64,000 nt of DNA from Acidobacteriota bacterium (GTDB lineage: Bacteria; Acidobacteriota; Thermoanaerobaculia; Multivoradales; J023). The stretch's first letter is position 1, and every line of letters starts with the position of its first letter. Position numbers and translations under genes: made by a program. Location: positions 1 through 64,000 of the forward strand of contig JAJCXO010000170.1 of assembly GCA_029263395.1 (NCBI GenBank), given 5' to 3'. This document shows, one piece after another, positions 52,429 through 60,304 of this stretch. The notes beneath the pieces were generated by a model. The model was not told the origin of the DNA. It worked only from the letters and a program-made list of their open reading frames with translations, and searched no databases.

Positions 52429-53492
52429 TTTTTCACCTCCCCGCGAGCGGCTTCGAATTGATCGTCCAGAGCTTGCAATATTGCCTTGAGCCCCTGTACC
52501 TGGATCCTTTCGGGGTAGCGCTCTAGGGCTAATCCGACATCTGGTAATTGATACTTACGAGTTAGGTTATTCCTCGTGTACTCTCCCCGCTGATACGTCT
52601 CTAGATGGATCTCGCCACCCGCCCCGCCCGCGTCAGTTCGGCTACGCCATCTGAGCGTGTCGTGATCCCACTCGGCGAAACCGTGATCGACGGCGATACG
52701 GACAAGCTCGACCATATCGGGATAGTCCAAGATTCGATCGAAACTTTCCCGCGTAACGTTCCCTTGTTCGATGTTGCGCAGCTCTAATCGTCCGTCGCCA
52801 TAGAGGCGCATCGAGCGGGTGGTCGACAACCCATAGAGCCGTCCAAAGCTAAATATCAATTCTGTCGGATCACTCGACAGAGTGAACTTCGCGGACTCGT
52901 AATTGGCGGCGGGGATCTCGATCGATCCTTCGCGCCTGGCTGCGCTGAGCTCGACCTCGAGCACGGCGGCAAGATCCGCCAGCGCTTGCGATTGGACAAT
53001 CCCCGGATAGTCGGCCGGACAGATCCCCCGCGTCGACTGATTCGCGCCCGCGCCGTGGCGATCGTAGGCCGTGAATCTGAGTGTGGCCTCGACTCGAGGC
53101 GTCTTGCACGGCTTTCGAAAGGCGGCATCCTCGCCTATCTCCAGAATGAGCAGATCCGGCCCAAATTCGGCGAGCCCGTGATCCACAGCGGTGCGGAAGA
53201 TCTCAAGCATCCGTGAGCGGTCGAGACGGCGGCTGTAGCGCTCATCGTCGCCGGTCTGGATGTTTAGCCGTCCGTCGCCGTAGAGGCGCATAGAGCGCCC
53301 GTCATGGTCCACACGGAGCACCATCACGGCGGCATCATCCGAGATCTCGAACGTCGCTTCTGAATACGGCCCGGGCGGGTAGCCGTTGGCCACCGCCACG
53401 GCTGACGGGCGCGGCCCAGCGTCACCACCTGACGCGAGGACAAGCCCTGCGAGGCCTAGCCCCGCGAGACCAGCTAGCAAAAAGCGATTCAT
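52425..53492 (-). CDS. exported protein with internal duplication, unknown function
   Basis: A 355-residue protein with signal LLAGLAGLGLAGLVLASGGDA. The sequence contains an internal duplication: the first half has DHDGRSMRLYGDGRLNIQTG and AVDHGLAEFGPDLL, and the second half STTRSMRLYGDGRLELRN and AVDHGFAEWDHDTL. Each half is about 150 residues. I recognise no family. The ATGA overlap with the metalloprotease suggests it is its partner, for example an inhibitor or pro-factor; this is an inference only. A 14-base perfect palindrome lies about 40 bases upstream of its start. Confidence 0.62.
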   Translation of the reverse strand: MNRFLLAGLAGLGLAGLVLASGGDAGPRPSAVAVANGYPPGPYSEATFEISDDAAVMVLRVDHDGRSMRLYGDGRLNIQTGDDERYSRRLDRSRMLEIFRTAVDHGLAEFGPDLLILEIGEDAAFRKPCKTPRVEATLRFTAYDRHGAGANQSTRGICPADYPGIVQSQALADLAAVLEVELSAARREGSIEIPAANYESAKFTLSSDPTELIFSFGRLYGLSTTRSMRLYGDGRLELRNIEQGNVTRESFDRILDYPDMVELVRIAVDHGFAEWDHDTLRWRSRTDAGGAGGEIHLETYQRGEYTRNNLTRKYQLPDVGLALERYPERIQVQGLKAILQALDDQFEAARGEVKK

Positions 53493-53529
53493 TTTTTTCC
53501 CCTTCCCCTCTCGCCGATAGTTACTAATA

Positions 53530-53543
53530 GTTTCGGCCGAAAC
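53530..53543. promoter_or_regulatory. 14-bp perfect palindrome upstream of the protease operon
   Basis: GTTTCGGCCGAAAC is fully symmetric and lies about 38 bases before the ATG of the first gene. This is the size and place of a dimeric repressor operator. Confidence 0.4.
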
Positions 53544-53609
53544 TGGCCGAGCATTGGATTTCAGCCCTACTATTTTAGAGATTTTTCCGTAGACCCGTTC
53601 CTCGTTTCG

Positions 53610-53919
53610 CTATCTTCTGGCGGACTTTCGGAGTGATGACACCGTCTGAGTGTGGGCACAAATGCCCGGGATGCAAAAGTGTTTGGCTGCCTGCCGTTTC
53701 GTCGCCTCCCCGCGTCGATCATACTTCGCCGTTGTACTAGGGACGGCATGGCCCGCAAGATGTTGGACCGTGAACACGTCTACGCCGTTCCCAAGCAACT
53801 GCGATGTAAGCGATCTTCTAAGGTCATGCGGACTGAACGCCTCGACTCGAACCGCTTCTTGCCGGCGTCTCAGAATGAACGAGATCGACTCTCCCCACAT
53901 CCGACTGATCCTGACATTG
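53610..53919 (-). pseudogene. C-terminal part of a tyrosine recombinase, cut at a repeat
   Basis: A 115-codon frame begins inside the repeat. From MWGESISFILRRR onward it looks like a real integrase: HDLRRSLTSQLLGNGVDVFT (HxxR), VQHLAGHAVPSTTAKYDRRG (His and the Tyr nucleophile). The N-terminal core-binding domain and the first catalytic arginine are absent, because the frame meets the GTGCCAGGCA head at 53931. It is a remnant of an integrase. Confidence 0.8.
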
Positions 53920-53940
53920 CCCCTCCTGCGGTGCCAGGCA
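53920..53940. repeat. repeat head at the broken end of the tyrosine recombinase
   Basis: CCCCTCCTGCGGTGCCAGGC, the variant head also found at the IPTL-CTERM remnant (34065-34083). The recombinase frame begins to make sense just beyond it. Confidence 0.7.
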
Positions 53941-54474
53941 GCAACTTGAGAAGTCATCTAAATGTTGCTCAAGCCCTTCGCCAAGCGGTTCTAGGGCAAA
54001 TTCATAAGGGTGGGCCACATAGCAACCCGGCCTACTGGGGAGCTTTTGCTGTCATTGGTGGCTGAGCACTCCGCTGCCATACTTCTTGAGTATCAGGCAT
54101 GCCACCGGCATGCTCAAGCTCTGCACCACACATCCTGCGGTGCCAGGCACACATCTAGCGTAGCCGACCACAGTACCGCCGGCTGCCAGTTTTAGGTGAG
54201 CCAGGCATCTAAACCTGGGCACACCCATCGTCCAAGCTCGCGACGGCAAGACGAGCATCGATCGGGCGGCCTACAGACTGGGGGTCGTGTCGTATCGCCG
54301 AGCTGTGGTTGCCATCGTGTCGCCCAACACGTTGCCGAGCCGCAAATGGGCGATCGCATGCGCTGGCAGCGCGTTGTTGACGCGGCTGAGGTTTTAAGAG
54401 GACGCTCGAGGCGCGTTATCGAGCGTCGATTCCGCCACTCAGCCCGTAGTGGAAGCGTCGTTTACCGATGCTTC
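53941..54474. other. repeat-rich stretch between the integrase remnant and the minisatellite
   Basis: It holds a further head at 54129-54156 and a tail-like GAGCCAGGCATCTAAACCTG near 54199. Frames on both strands are short and I recognise none. The piece 54225-54390 has codon-like composition and may be the relic of an unidentified gene. Confidence 0.4.
54129..54156. repeat. repeat head
   Basis: ACACATCCTGCGGTGCCAGG followed by CACACATCT, the same version as at the serine recombinase break. Confidence 0.65.
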
Positions 54475-54690
54475 GAGGATTCTGGCGTCCCAACTGGCCA
54501 ACGCATCCGATGTTTTGAGGATTTTGGCGTCCCAACTAGCCAGCGCATCCGATGTTTTGAGGATTTTGGCGTCCCAACTAGCCAACACATCGGATGCGTT
54601 GAGGATTTCGGCGTCCCAACTAGCCAACACATCGAATGCGTTGAGGAACTTGCTGTCTCAACTTGCCGACGCATCGCGTATCGTGAGGTA
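54475..54690. repeat. 42-bp tandem repeat, about five copies
   Basis: Units beginning GAGGATTTTGGCGTCCCAAC start at 54475, 54517, 54559, 54601 and 54643, exactly 42 bases apart, with drift in the last copies. The period is 14 codons, so the array is open in both directions. On the plus strand it encodes RILASQLANASDVL-type units. Its end merges into the 271-bp duplicated block. Confidence 0.88.
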
Positions 54691-54926
54691 GGTCACGGTC
54701 GAGAATTCTCGATCCGAAGTCGCGATGATCTGGGGTTGCCGGATCGCCAACGCAACTCCTTAATGATACCCGAAGGCCGGGCCGACGCGTTGGAAAGGCT
54801 GCGAGCCATTGCCGTAACAGCTCTGCCTGCTGATCGATGATGTCGAGCGCTTTTGCTTGCGGCAACACCTCTGAGTGACGTCGTGGGAAAGCTTTAGGAA
54901 TGCCAGGCACCTAAAACTGGTGGCCC
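54656..54926. repeat. 271-bp direct repeat copy 2, ends in a tail motif
   Basis: Second copy of the 51047-51318 block. It starts TCTCAACTTGCCGACGCATC and ends GCCAGGCACCTAAAACTGG, followed by TGGCCC. It overlaps the last unit of the 42-bp array. Confidence 0.85.
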
Positions 54927-54976
54927 AGACTGATCCTAAGTGCAGCTGTTGTCTTGCGGTAGACTGCTCGCTCGCC

Positions 54977-55540
54977 ATGCTCGACCGACTCATCATCCCT
55001 GAGCCCATAGCCCTCTCAGGCCGGCCCGCTCCAGGCGAGTACGCAGACTACGCACAGGCCGATTTCGATCATGTCGAGGGCGACGACGCCGTCGCCGTGT
55101 TGGCCGCGGTCGCTGACGAGACCCTGGAGATGCTCGAGCCGCTCGCCGAGACCGCGGTCGCAGGGCTGACCTACGCGCCGGGAAAGTGGACGGCCAAAGA
55201 GATTGTCGGCCACCTGGCGGACGACGAGAGGATCTACGCCTACCGCGCGCTCGCCGTCGCCCGCAGCGACGAGACGGTATTGCCCGACTTCGATGAGAAT
55301 CTCTACGTGTCGACAGCGGAGGCCGAGAAGCGTCCTCTCGCCCACCTTCTCGCCGAGTACCGGTCTGTCCGCCAGGCATCCCTGGCCTTGTTCGCGGGCC
55401 TTCCTGCCGCCGCCTGGCAACGCCGAGGTCACTTCGGCGGTTACCACCCCTCCGCCCGCGGCCTTGCCTTCCACATTGCCGCCCACGAGCTGCACCACCT
55501 CCGCATCCTGCGGGAGCGCTACCTGCCGCGGATCGGTTGA
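54977..55540 (+). CDS. DinB-family protein
   Basis: A 187-residue four-helix bundle protein of the DinB/YfiT type. The ATG at 54977 is chosen, since the upstream frame runs through the repeat. Family features: WTAKEIVGHLADDERIYAYR (His of the metal triad) and HIAAHELHHLRILRERYLP (the HxxxH ending). Members are metal-dependent thiol transferases or of unknown function. It is intact and sits between repeat blocks, apparently undamaged. Confidence 0.85.
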   Translation: MLDRLIIPEPIALSGRPAPGEYADYAQADFDHVEGDDAVAVLAAVADETLEMLEPLAETAVAGLTYAPGKWTAKEIVGHLADDERIYAYRALAVARSDETVLPDFDENLYVSTAEAEKRPLAHLLAEYRSVRQASLALFAGLPAAAWQRRGHFGGYHPSARGLAFHIAAHELHHLRILRERYLPRIG

Positions 55541-55577
55541 GCCCGGACGGCACGCCGGGGCCAGCTCGACCTCCGAG

Positions 55578-55621
55578 AGCTCGTGCCAGGCACGCATCCA
55601 GCTCGTGCCAGGCACGCATCC
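55578..55621. repeat. two tandem 22-bp repeat heads at the truncation of the helicase gene
   Basis: AGCTCGTGCCAGGCACGCAT followed by CC occurs twice in tandem at 55578-55599 and 55600-55621. This is a variant head (GCATCC for ACATCC). The next base begins the sense frame of the helicase. Confidence 0.75.
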
Positions 55622-55622
55622 T

Positions 55623-58600
55623 GCTGACCTGATCGAGTTGCGGCACGCTTGGCGGTGCCCGGTGACCCGGCGGCTACTGCCGAGAGCCTTCCGGGGCCTT
55701 ACTCCCTACCTCACCTCGGCAGATGCCACAGCCGCCAGTTGCGAGGAGCTCACGATGCCCCGGGTGCGGGACGCGCGATGGCGCGATTCTCGGGACCAGC
55801 GGTGGAGCGGGAAGGATATCTTCAACTGGCTCGAGGAGGATCTTTCGGTTGTGGAGCTCCGCAGCCGGGGCCTGTGGAGCGATCTGAGTGACCGCTTGGT
55901 GTCTGGGGTCGAGTACTACCGGGCGGCGGAGCACTCGGCCCAGCAAAGCGGTACCCGGCTTCGGGAGCTGGAGAAGGAGTTCAAGCAAGGGCGCGTGAAC
56001 CTCCTGTCCTGCTCAACCACCATGGAGATGGGCGTCGACATCGGCGGTCTTTCGATGGTGGCCATGAACAATACCCCTCCGAGCCCATCCAACTTCTTGC
56101 AGCGCGCCGGCCGCGCGGGGCGCCGCGACGAAGCCATTGCCGTGAGCTTTACCCTGTGCAAGGCCACTCCCCATGGTGAAGCGGTCTTCGAAAATCCCCT
56201 GTGGCCGTTCAGGACTCCGATCTACGTGCCCCGGGTCTCGTTGGAAAGCGAGCGCATCGTCGAGCGTCATGTCAACGCCATGGTCCTGGCGCGATTCTTC
56301 GCTAATCTTGGCAGCGAGGTCGAAGCATTGAAACTGGACGCCGGCTGGTTCTTCGGCTGTGATGCCGGGACCACATCCACTCCGGCGGAGTTGTTCTGCG
56401 ACGCCTGCCGCTCGTCCCAGATGTTGGGGGACGAGAGCTTGACACGAGGCCTCCAAAACCTTCTCCAGCGTACATCGCACGAGGACAGCTCATGCGAGGA
56501 GCTGCTCGAGCAGTCCGCCAGCGCCATCGAGGGCATCCGGGGGAGGTTCGCCAAAGAACGGAACAGCCTGCTTGATGATCTGAAATCGGTCGAAAACCAG
56601 CATACCGGCAAGGAGACGCCGGAGCAAAAAGCGATTCAGATCCAACTCAAACGATTCCTGGGCGAATACCTGCTCTCGGAGCTGGCGAGCAGGGGGTTCC
56701 TTCCCGGCTATGGTTTCCCGACCCACGTGGTGCCGTTCGTTCACACCACCGCCAAGCAATTCGAGGCCGAGCGCCGATCCCGACAAGGTGAGAAGACCAG
56801 GGAAGACAACCGAGCCTTGCGCCGCAGTTATCCGTCCCGGCAGCTCTCGATCGCGTTGCGGGACTATGCTCCGGGCAACGAGGTCGTCCTCGACGGCCGG
56901 GTCTACCGCTCGGAAGGAGTGACGCTCAACTGGCACGTGCCGCCCTCAGATGGTGATGTCCGCGAGCTCCAGGCGTTTCCCGTTGCTTGGCGTTGCCTGG
57001 AATGCCATTCCACTGGCACGCGCCCGAGCCAGCAGGAGGAGTGCCCCTCTTGCGGCGCACGTAAGGACAGGCTCCGGCAGAGGAGCTTCCTGCAGCCCGC
57101 GGGCTTCGCGGTCGGCATCCGCTACCAGCCCCACAACGACATCTCATATACGCCGTATCTACCGGTCGAAGAGCCCTGGATCTCCGCAGCTGGAGAGGAC
57201 TGGACTGATCTCCCTGACCACCGATGGGGCCGCTTTCGTTACAGTCCGCGGGGGCACGTCTTCCACTACTCTCGGGGTACGGCCGGTTATGGCTACGCGA
57301 TCTGCTTGGGTTGTGGGCGCGCCGAATCCGAAGTGGAGCCTCGACCTCGGGAGGGCGAGAGCGACTTGCCCGGGAGCCTGCCAGGCCACAAACGCTTGCG
57401 GGGTGGCCGGGAGGCGGAGGGCACGCATCTCTGCCGGGGCGGTACGGAAGCAAGGCTGGTCAAGAGGTGGCAGTGGCTCGGCGCACCGGCACGGACCGAC
57501 GTCTTCGAGCTTCAGCTCCTTCGGCCTACCCGTGAGCCGCGGATCGCCGCCTACTCGATCGCCGTGGCCCTGCGCGAGGCGCTTGCCGAGAAGCTAGGCA
57601 TCGACCCGCGGGAAATCGGCTGTGCCGCAAGCGAGGCCGAGCGGCAGGATGGCGAGCCCAGGACCTACTCGATCGTTCTCTTCGATACCGCGAGCAGCGG
57701 AGCGGGCTTCGTGGCGGCAGCCGCCGAGCACCTCCCCGAGCTACTGCGGGCCGCCCGAGGTCGACTCGCCAAGTGCCCACGCCACTGCAATCGCGCCTGC
57801 CATGCTTGCCTGCTGACCTATGACTCTCAGTACCAGGACGCTCTGCTCGATCGCAGGATCGCGTATGAAGCTCTGGACGATGAGATGATCGCCTCCCTCG
57901 ACCTGCCAAGGGCTCAGCAGTATTTCGGTGGTGCTTCGGTTGCCATCTTCGCGAATCCTCCAGATACTGTCCGCCGCGAGGCCCAGCGGCAACAGATACG
58001 TCAGGTGGAGATCTTTCTCGGGGGAGATGGCGCCCGGTGGGAGATCGCGCGCTGGAATCTCCATCGACACTTGCTGGGCTGGGCGGAGAGTAAGCAGGTG
58101 CGCCTCGTGCTCGATCGCCGAGCACTGGTGCAGATTCCCCCTGAGGTATCGGCGGTGTTGGCCGACCTCTCACGGGTCGACGGTATCGAGCTCGCTTCGA
58201 TCCCGGAGCTACCCGCGGCTCCGGAAGGCGGTGTCCTGTTGGCCCGCGTCGGCGACGGCGAGCGTTGGACGGCCTGGGCCAGCGCGTCGGCGTCGGCAAC
58301 TGAGCCCGGCGAGGCGTGGGGTGCGCTGGGTGATCGGGAGTTCCTGGTGCGGGCCGCTGACCTGCCCGATGCGGTGTTGCAGACGGACCCGATCCCGGTG
58401 CAAGATCTGCTGAGACCCTATCTGGGCGCATTGCTCGAGATGAAGATATCCCGGGAGCTGGATGGACCGGTCAGCGGGTTTGGAGAGAAGTTCTGGAAAG
58501 CGTTACTCGAGTCGGCACCGCCAGTAGGTGCACTGCTGAACGCCGGCGAGCCTCTTGAGAAGATCTCCTACTGCGACCGCTACCTCCGCTCTCCCCTAAC

Positions 58601-59048
58601 CGTGAAGCTGCTGTATGAAATTGTGAAGGGACTGCACCGGCACAAAGGGCTCCAGGCCGACGACTGCGTCGTGGAGATCCACACGACCCCACCACGCGCG
58701 AACCGCCCGCCCCAAAGAGTCAGCGACGATTGGGTTCATGCCAGGGCGGCGCGGCGCGCCATCGAAACGGTATTCGGAGATCGCTGCAAGGTCCGGCAGA
58801 CATCGATTCAGGATTCCCCCCATTGGCGAGAGCTGGCCTTGCACTTCCGTGGCGGTCGCCGGTGGCGCCTGAGGCTCGATCAAGGCTTCGGATTCTGGAG
58901 CGAACGCGGATACCTGACTTTCCCATTCGAACGTCCGGCTGAAGACCAAGCAGAATGGCTCCGGAAAGAGCGATTTAGTATCGTTGCCCGGCCATCCCGG
59001 CACAGCACAGCGCTCTATGTCTTCACACCAGAAGGTCCCGAGAGTTGA
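55623..59048 (+). pseudogene. helicase C-terminal + DUF1998 protein, 5'-truncated at a repeat
   Basis: Roughly 1140 codons. The preceding 140 codons read from another frame of the DinB gene and are noise. From 55623 it reads WRCPVTRRLLPRAFRGLTPY, then LLSCSTTMEMGVDIGGL and FLQRAGRAGRRDE (helicase motifs V and VI). After that come a long region and a DUF1998/MZB zinc module: LFDTASSGAGFVAAA, then CPRHCNRACHACLLTYDSQ. The upstream helicase half with Walker A and DEAD motifs is missing; it should precede 55623. Such helicase-DUF1998 proteins belong to defence systems such as Druantia (DruE) or DISARM (DrmA/B). Either this gene is dead, or the rest supplies a partial function. The stop overlaps the next small frame. 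Confidence 0.78.
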
Positions 59049-59293
59049 CAATCGCCGCCGACTTTGCCGGCTGGGAGCACGACAACGCCAAGTTCGAAAA
59101 GCAGTTCGAGCGGGTGGTGAAGGCGTTGAGGACGGATGAGAGGGCGCGGGAAGAGGAGCGGGAGTTGAAGCTGCAGCATTGGTTGGTGCCTTTCTCGAGG
59201 CTGCGGCTTCTCCGACTGGGAGATCGAAACCGCCAAGCTCTGGAACCCCGATCTCGACGCCGACGAGCGCGCACCACCATCGGTACGAGATAG
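59045..59293 (+). pseudogene. decayed fragment behind the helicase gene
   Basis: An 82-codon frame starting at a TTG inside the helicase stop. [20 protein letters not shown] and [13 protein letters not shown] look like a real protein start, but after about 45 codons the sense shifts to another frame ([18 protein letters not shown]). This suggests a frameshift and decay of a gene that once followed in the operon. I do not recognise the family. Confidence 0.4.
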
Positions 59294-59434
59294 AACGCAT
59301 CCGCAGCGAGCAGCCCTTCGCCCGAGGACGCCGATGAGGGCCTGACGGCGACGCGGGTCGCAAAAGGTCTCCGACGAACCGGGACGACTCATTCTCGGGT
59401 CCAGGCTGCTTCCGTAGAGTTTGCAAACTCTTGC
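59294..59434. other. short gap without gene
   Basis: No coding frame or element is seen. Confidence 0.35.
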
Positions 59435-60016
59435 TCAAGGGCTCCGGGAATCAATGGGCGACGGCGAGCTGGGAGTCGTTTGCTCGAGCGGCTCCAAGCC
59501 CAGTCGCTTGCGATGCTGCTCTAGAAACTCCTGGACCTCACTCGACGCGGGACCAAGGTCTGATACCCTGGCTGGCAGCTTTGCAATCTCTCGACTCTTA
59601 GCAAGCAGCCTACGCCCTTCCTCGACAAGCCCGATCTCTTCCAGTTGATCCCCGACCTGCCGGAGAATCCAACTACTCTCGGGAGATGCATCCGCTGTCT
59701 TGCGCAATTGCTTGATTCCAGCTTCACGCTGTCCGCTGGCAATCAGCGCCTTGGCCAGCTGAATGCGGAACGCGGCACTTCTTGGGGAGATGTCCAGGGC
59801 GGCCCGCAATGGTTCGAGTGCCGCGTCCGGTTGTCCAGAATGGAGCAAGGTTCGGCCAAGGGCGGCCTGGTACACATCGCCTCCCGGCTCAAGACCTATC
59901 GCCCTACGCAACGCCTCGGCCGACTCCTGATAAAGCTCGAGTTCGAACAGTCTGGAACCGAGCTTGCGGTAGTCTTCGGGCTTCTTCGACTCGCCTCTCA
60001 GTGCTCGGCGATACAT
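59435..60016 (-). pseudogene. TPR-repeat protein, 5' part lost at a repeat
   Basis: From ATG 60016 the frame reads MYRRALRGESKKPEDYRKLG, then LFELELYQESAEALRRAIGL and VYQAALGRTLLHSGQPDAAL, tetratricopeptide repeats of about 34 residues. Upstream the same frame continues as RRMCAWHRER, which is the repeat read backward. The true N-terminus is therefore lost, and the 194-codon part may be either a fragment or a shortened protein. A C-terminal Pro/Ser tail ends it. A function cannot be given. Confidence 0.65.
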
Positions 60017-60024
60017 GGCAGCCG

Positions 60025-60098
60025 CCCGCTCCCGGTGCCAGGCACACATCCTGCGAGAATAGTGGTAAGTTACTCGTGGCAGGCACCTAAACTTGGGG
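60025..60098. repeat. compact head-tail repeat unit
   Basis: CCGCTCCCGGTGCCAGGCAC and ACATCCTGCG form the head, then about 20 bases later GTGGCAGGCACCTAAACTTG is the tail. It starts where the TPR gene is cut. A reverse-facing GTGCCTGGCACC lies further on at 60181. Confidence 0.75.
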
Positions 60099-60304
60099 CG
60101 GGGCCCACCATCAGACGATTCCCGCGCAGTGATGGGGGCCGTTTCGAAGGCGCCCGGCGTCACTGAATCCGTCAGAACTAGTGCCTGGCACCGCTAAAAA
60201 TGGAGTCAATTGCTTTGGCGTAGATTCCCGTTGTCTCCGCGCGGGAATCGGGGACCTGTAATGGAGTCGCCCAGTCGGAACGATTGATAAGAGGGATCGA
60301 TTGT

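Noticed and set aside
54196-54840. 214-codon frame on the plus strand
   Set aside because: It crosses a tail motif, the 42-bp array and the duplicated block; the encoded repeats change meaning with frame and no ribosome site is seen.
55203-55622. First 140 codons of the long helicase frame
   Set aside because: They are an out-of-frame reading of the intact DinB gene plus two repeat heads. The helicase sense begins only after the repeat.
28393-60098. CRISPR array from the repeated GTGCCAGGCACAC units
   Set aside because: Spacing is irregular (tens of bases to several kb), no regular spacers and no cas genes.
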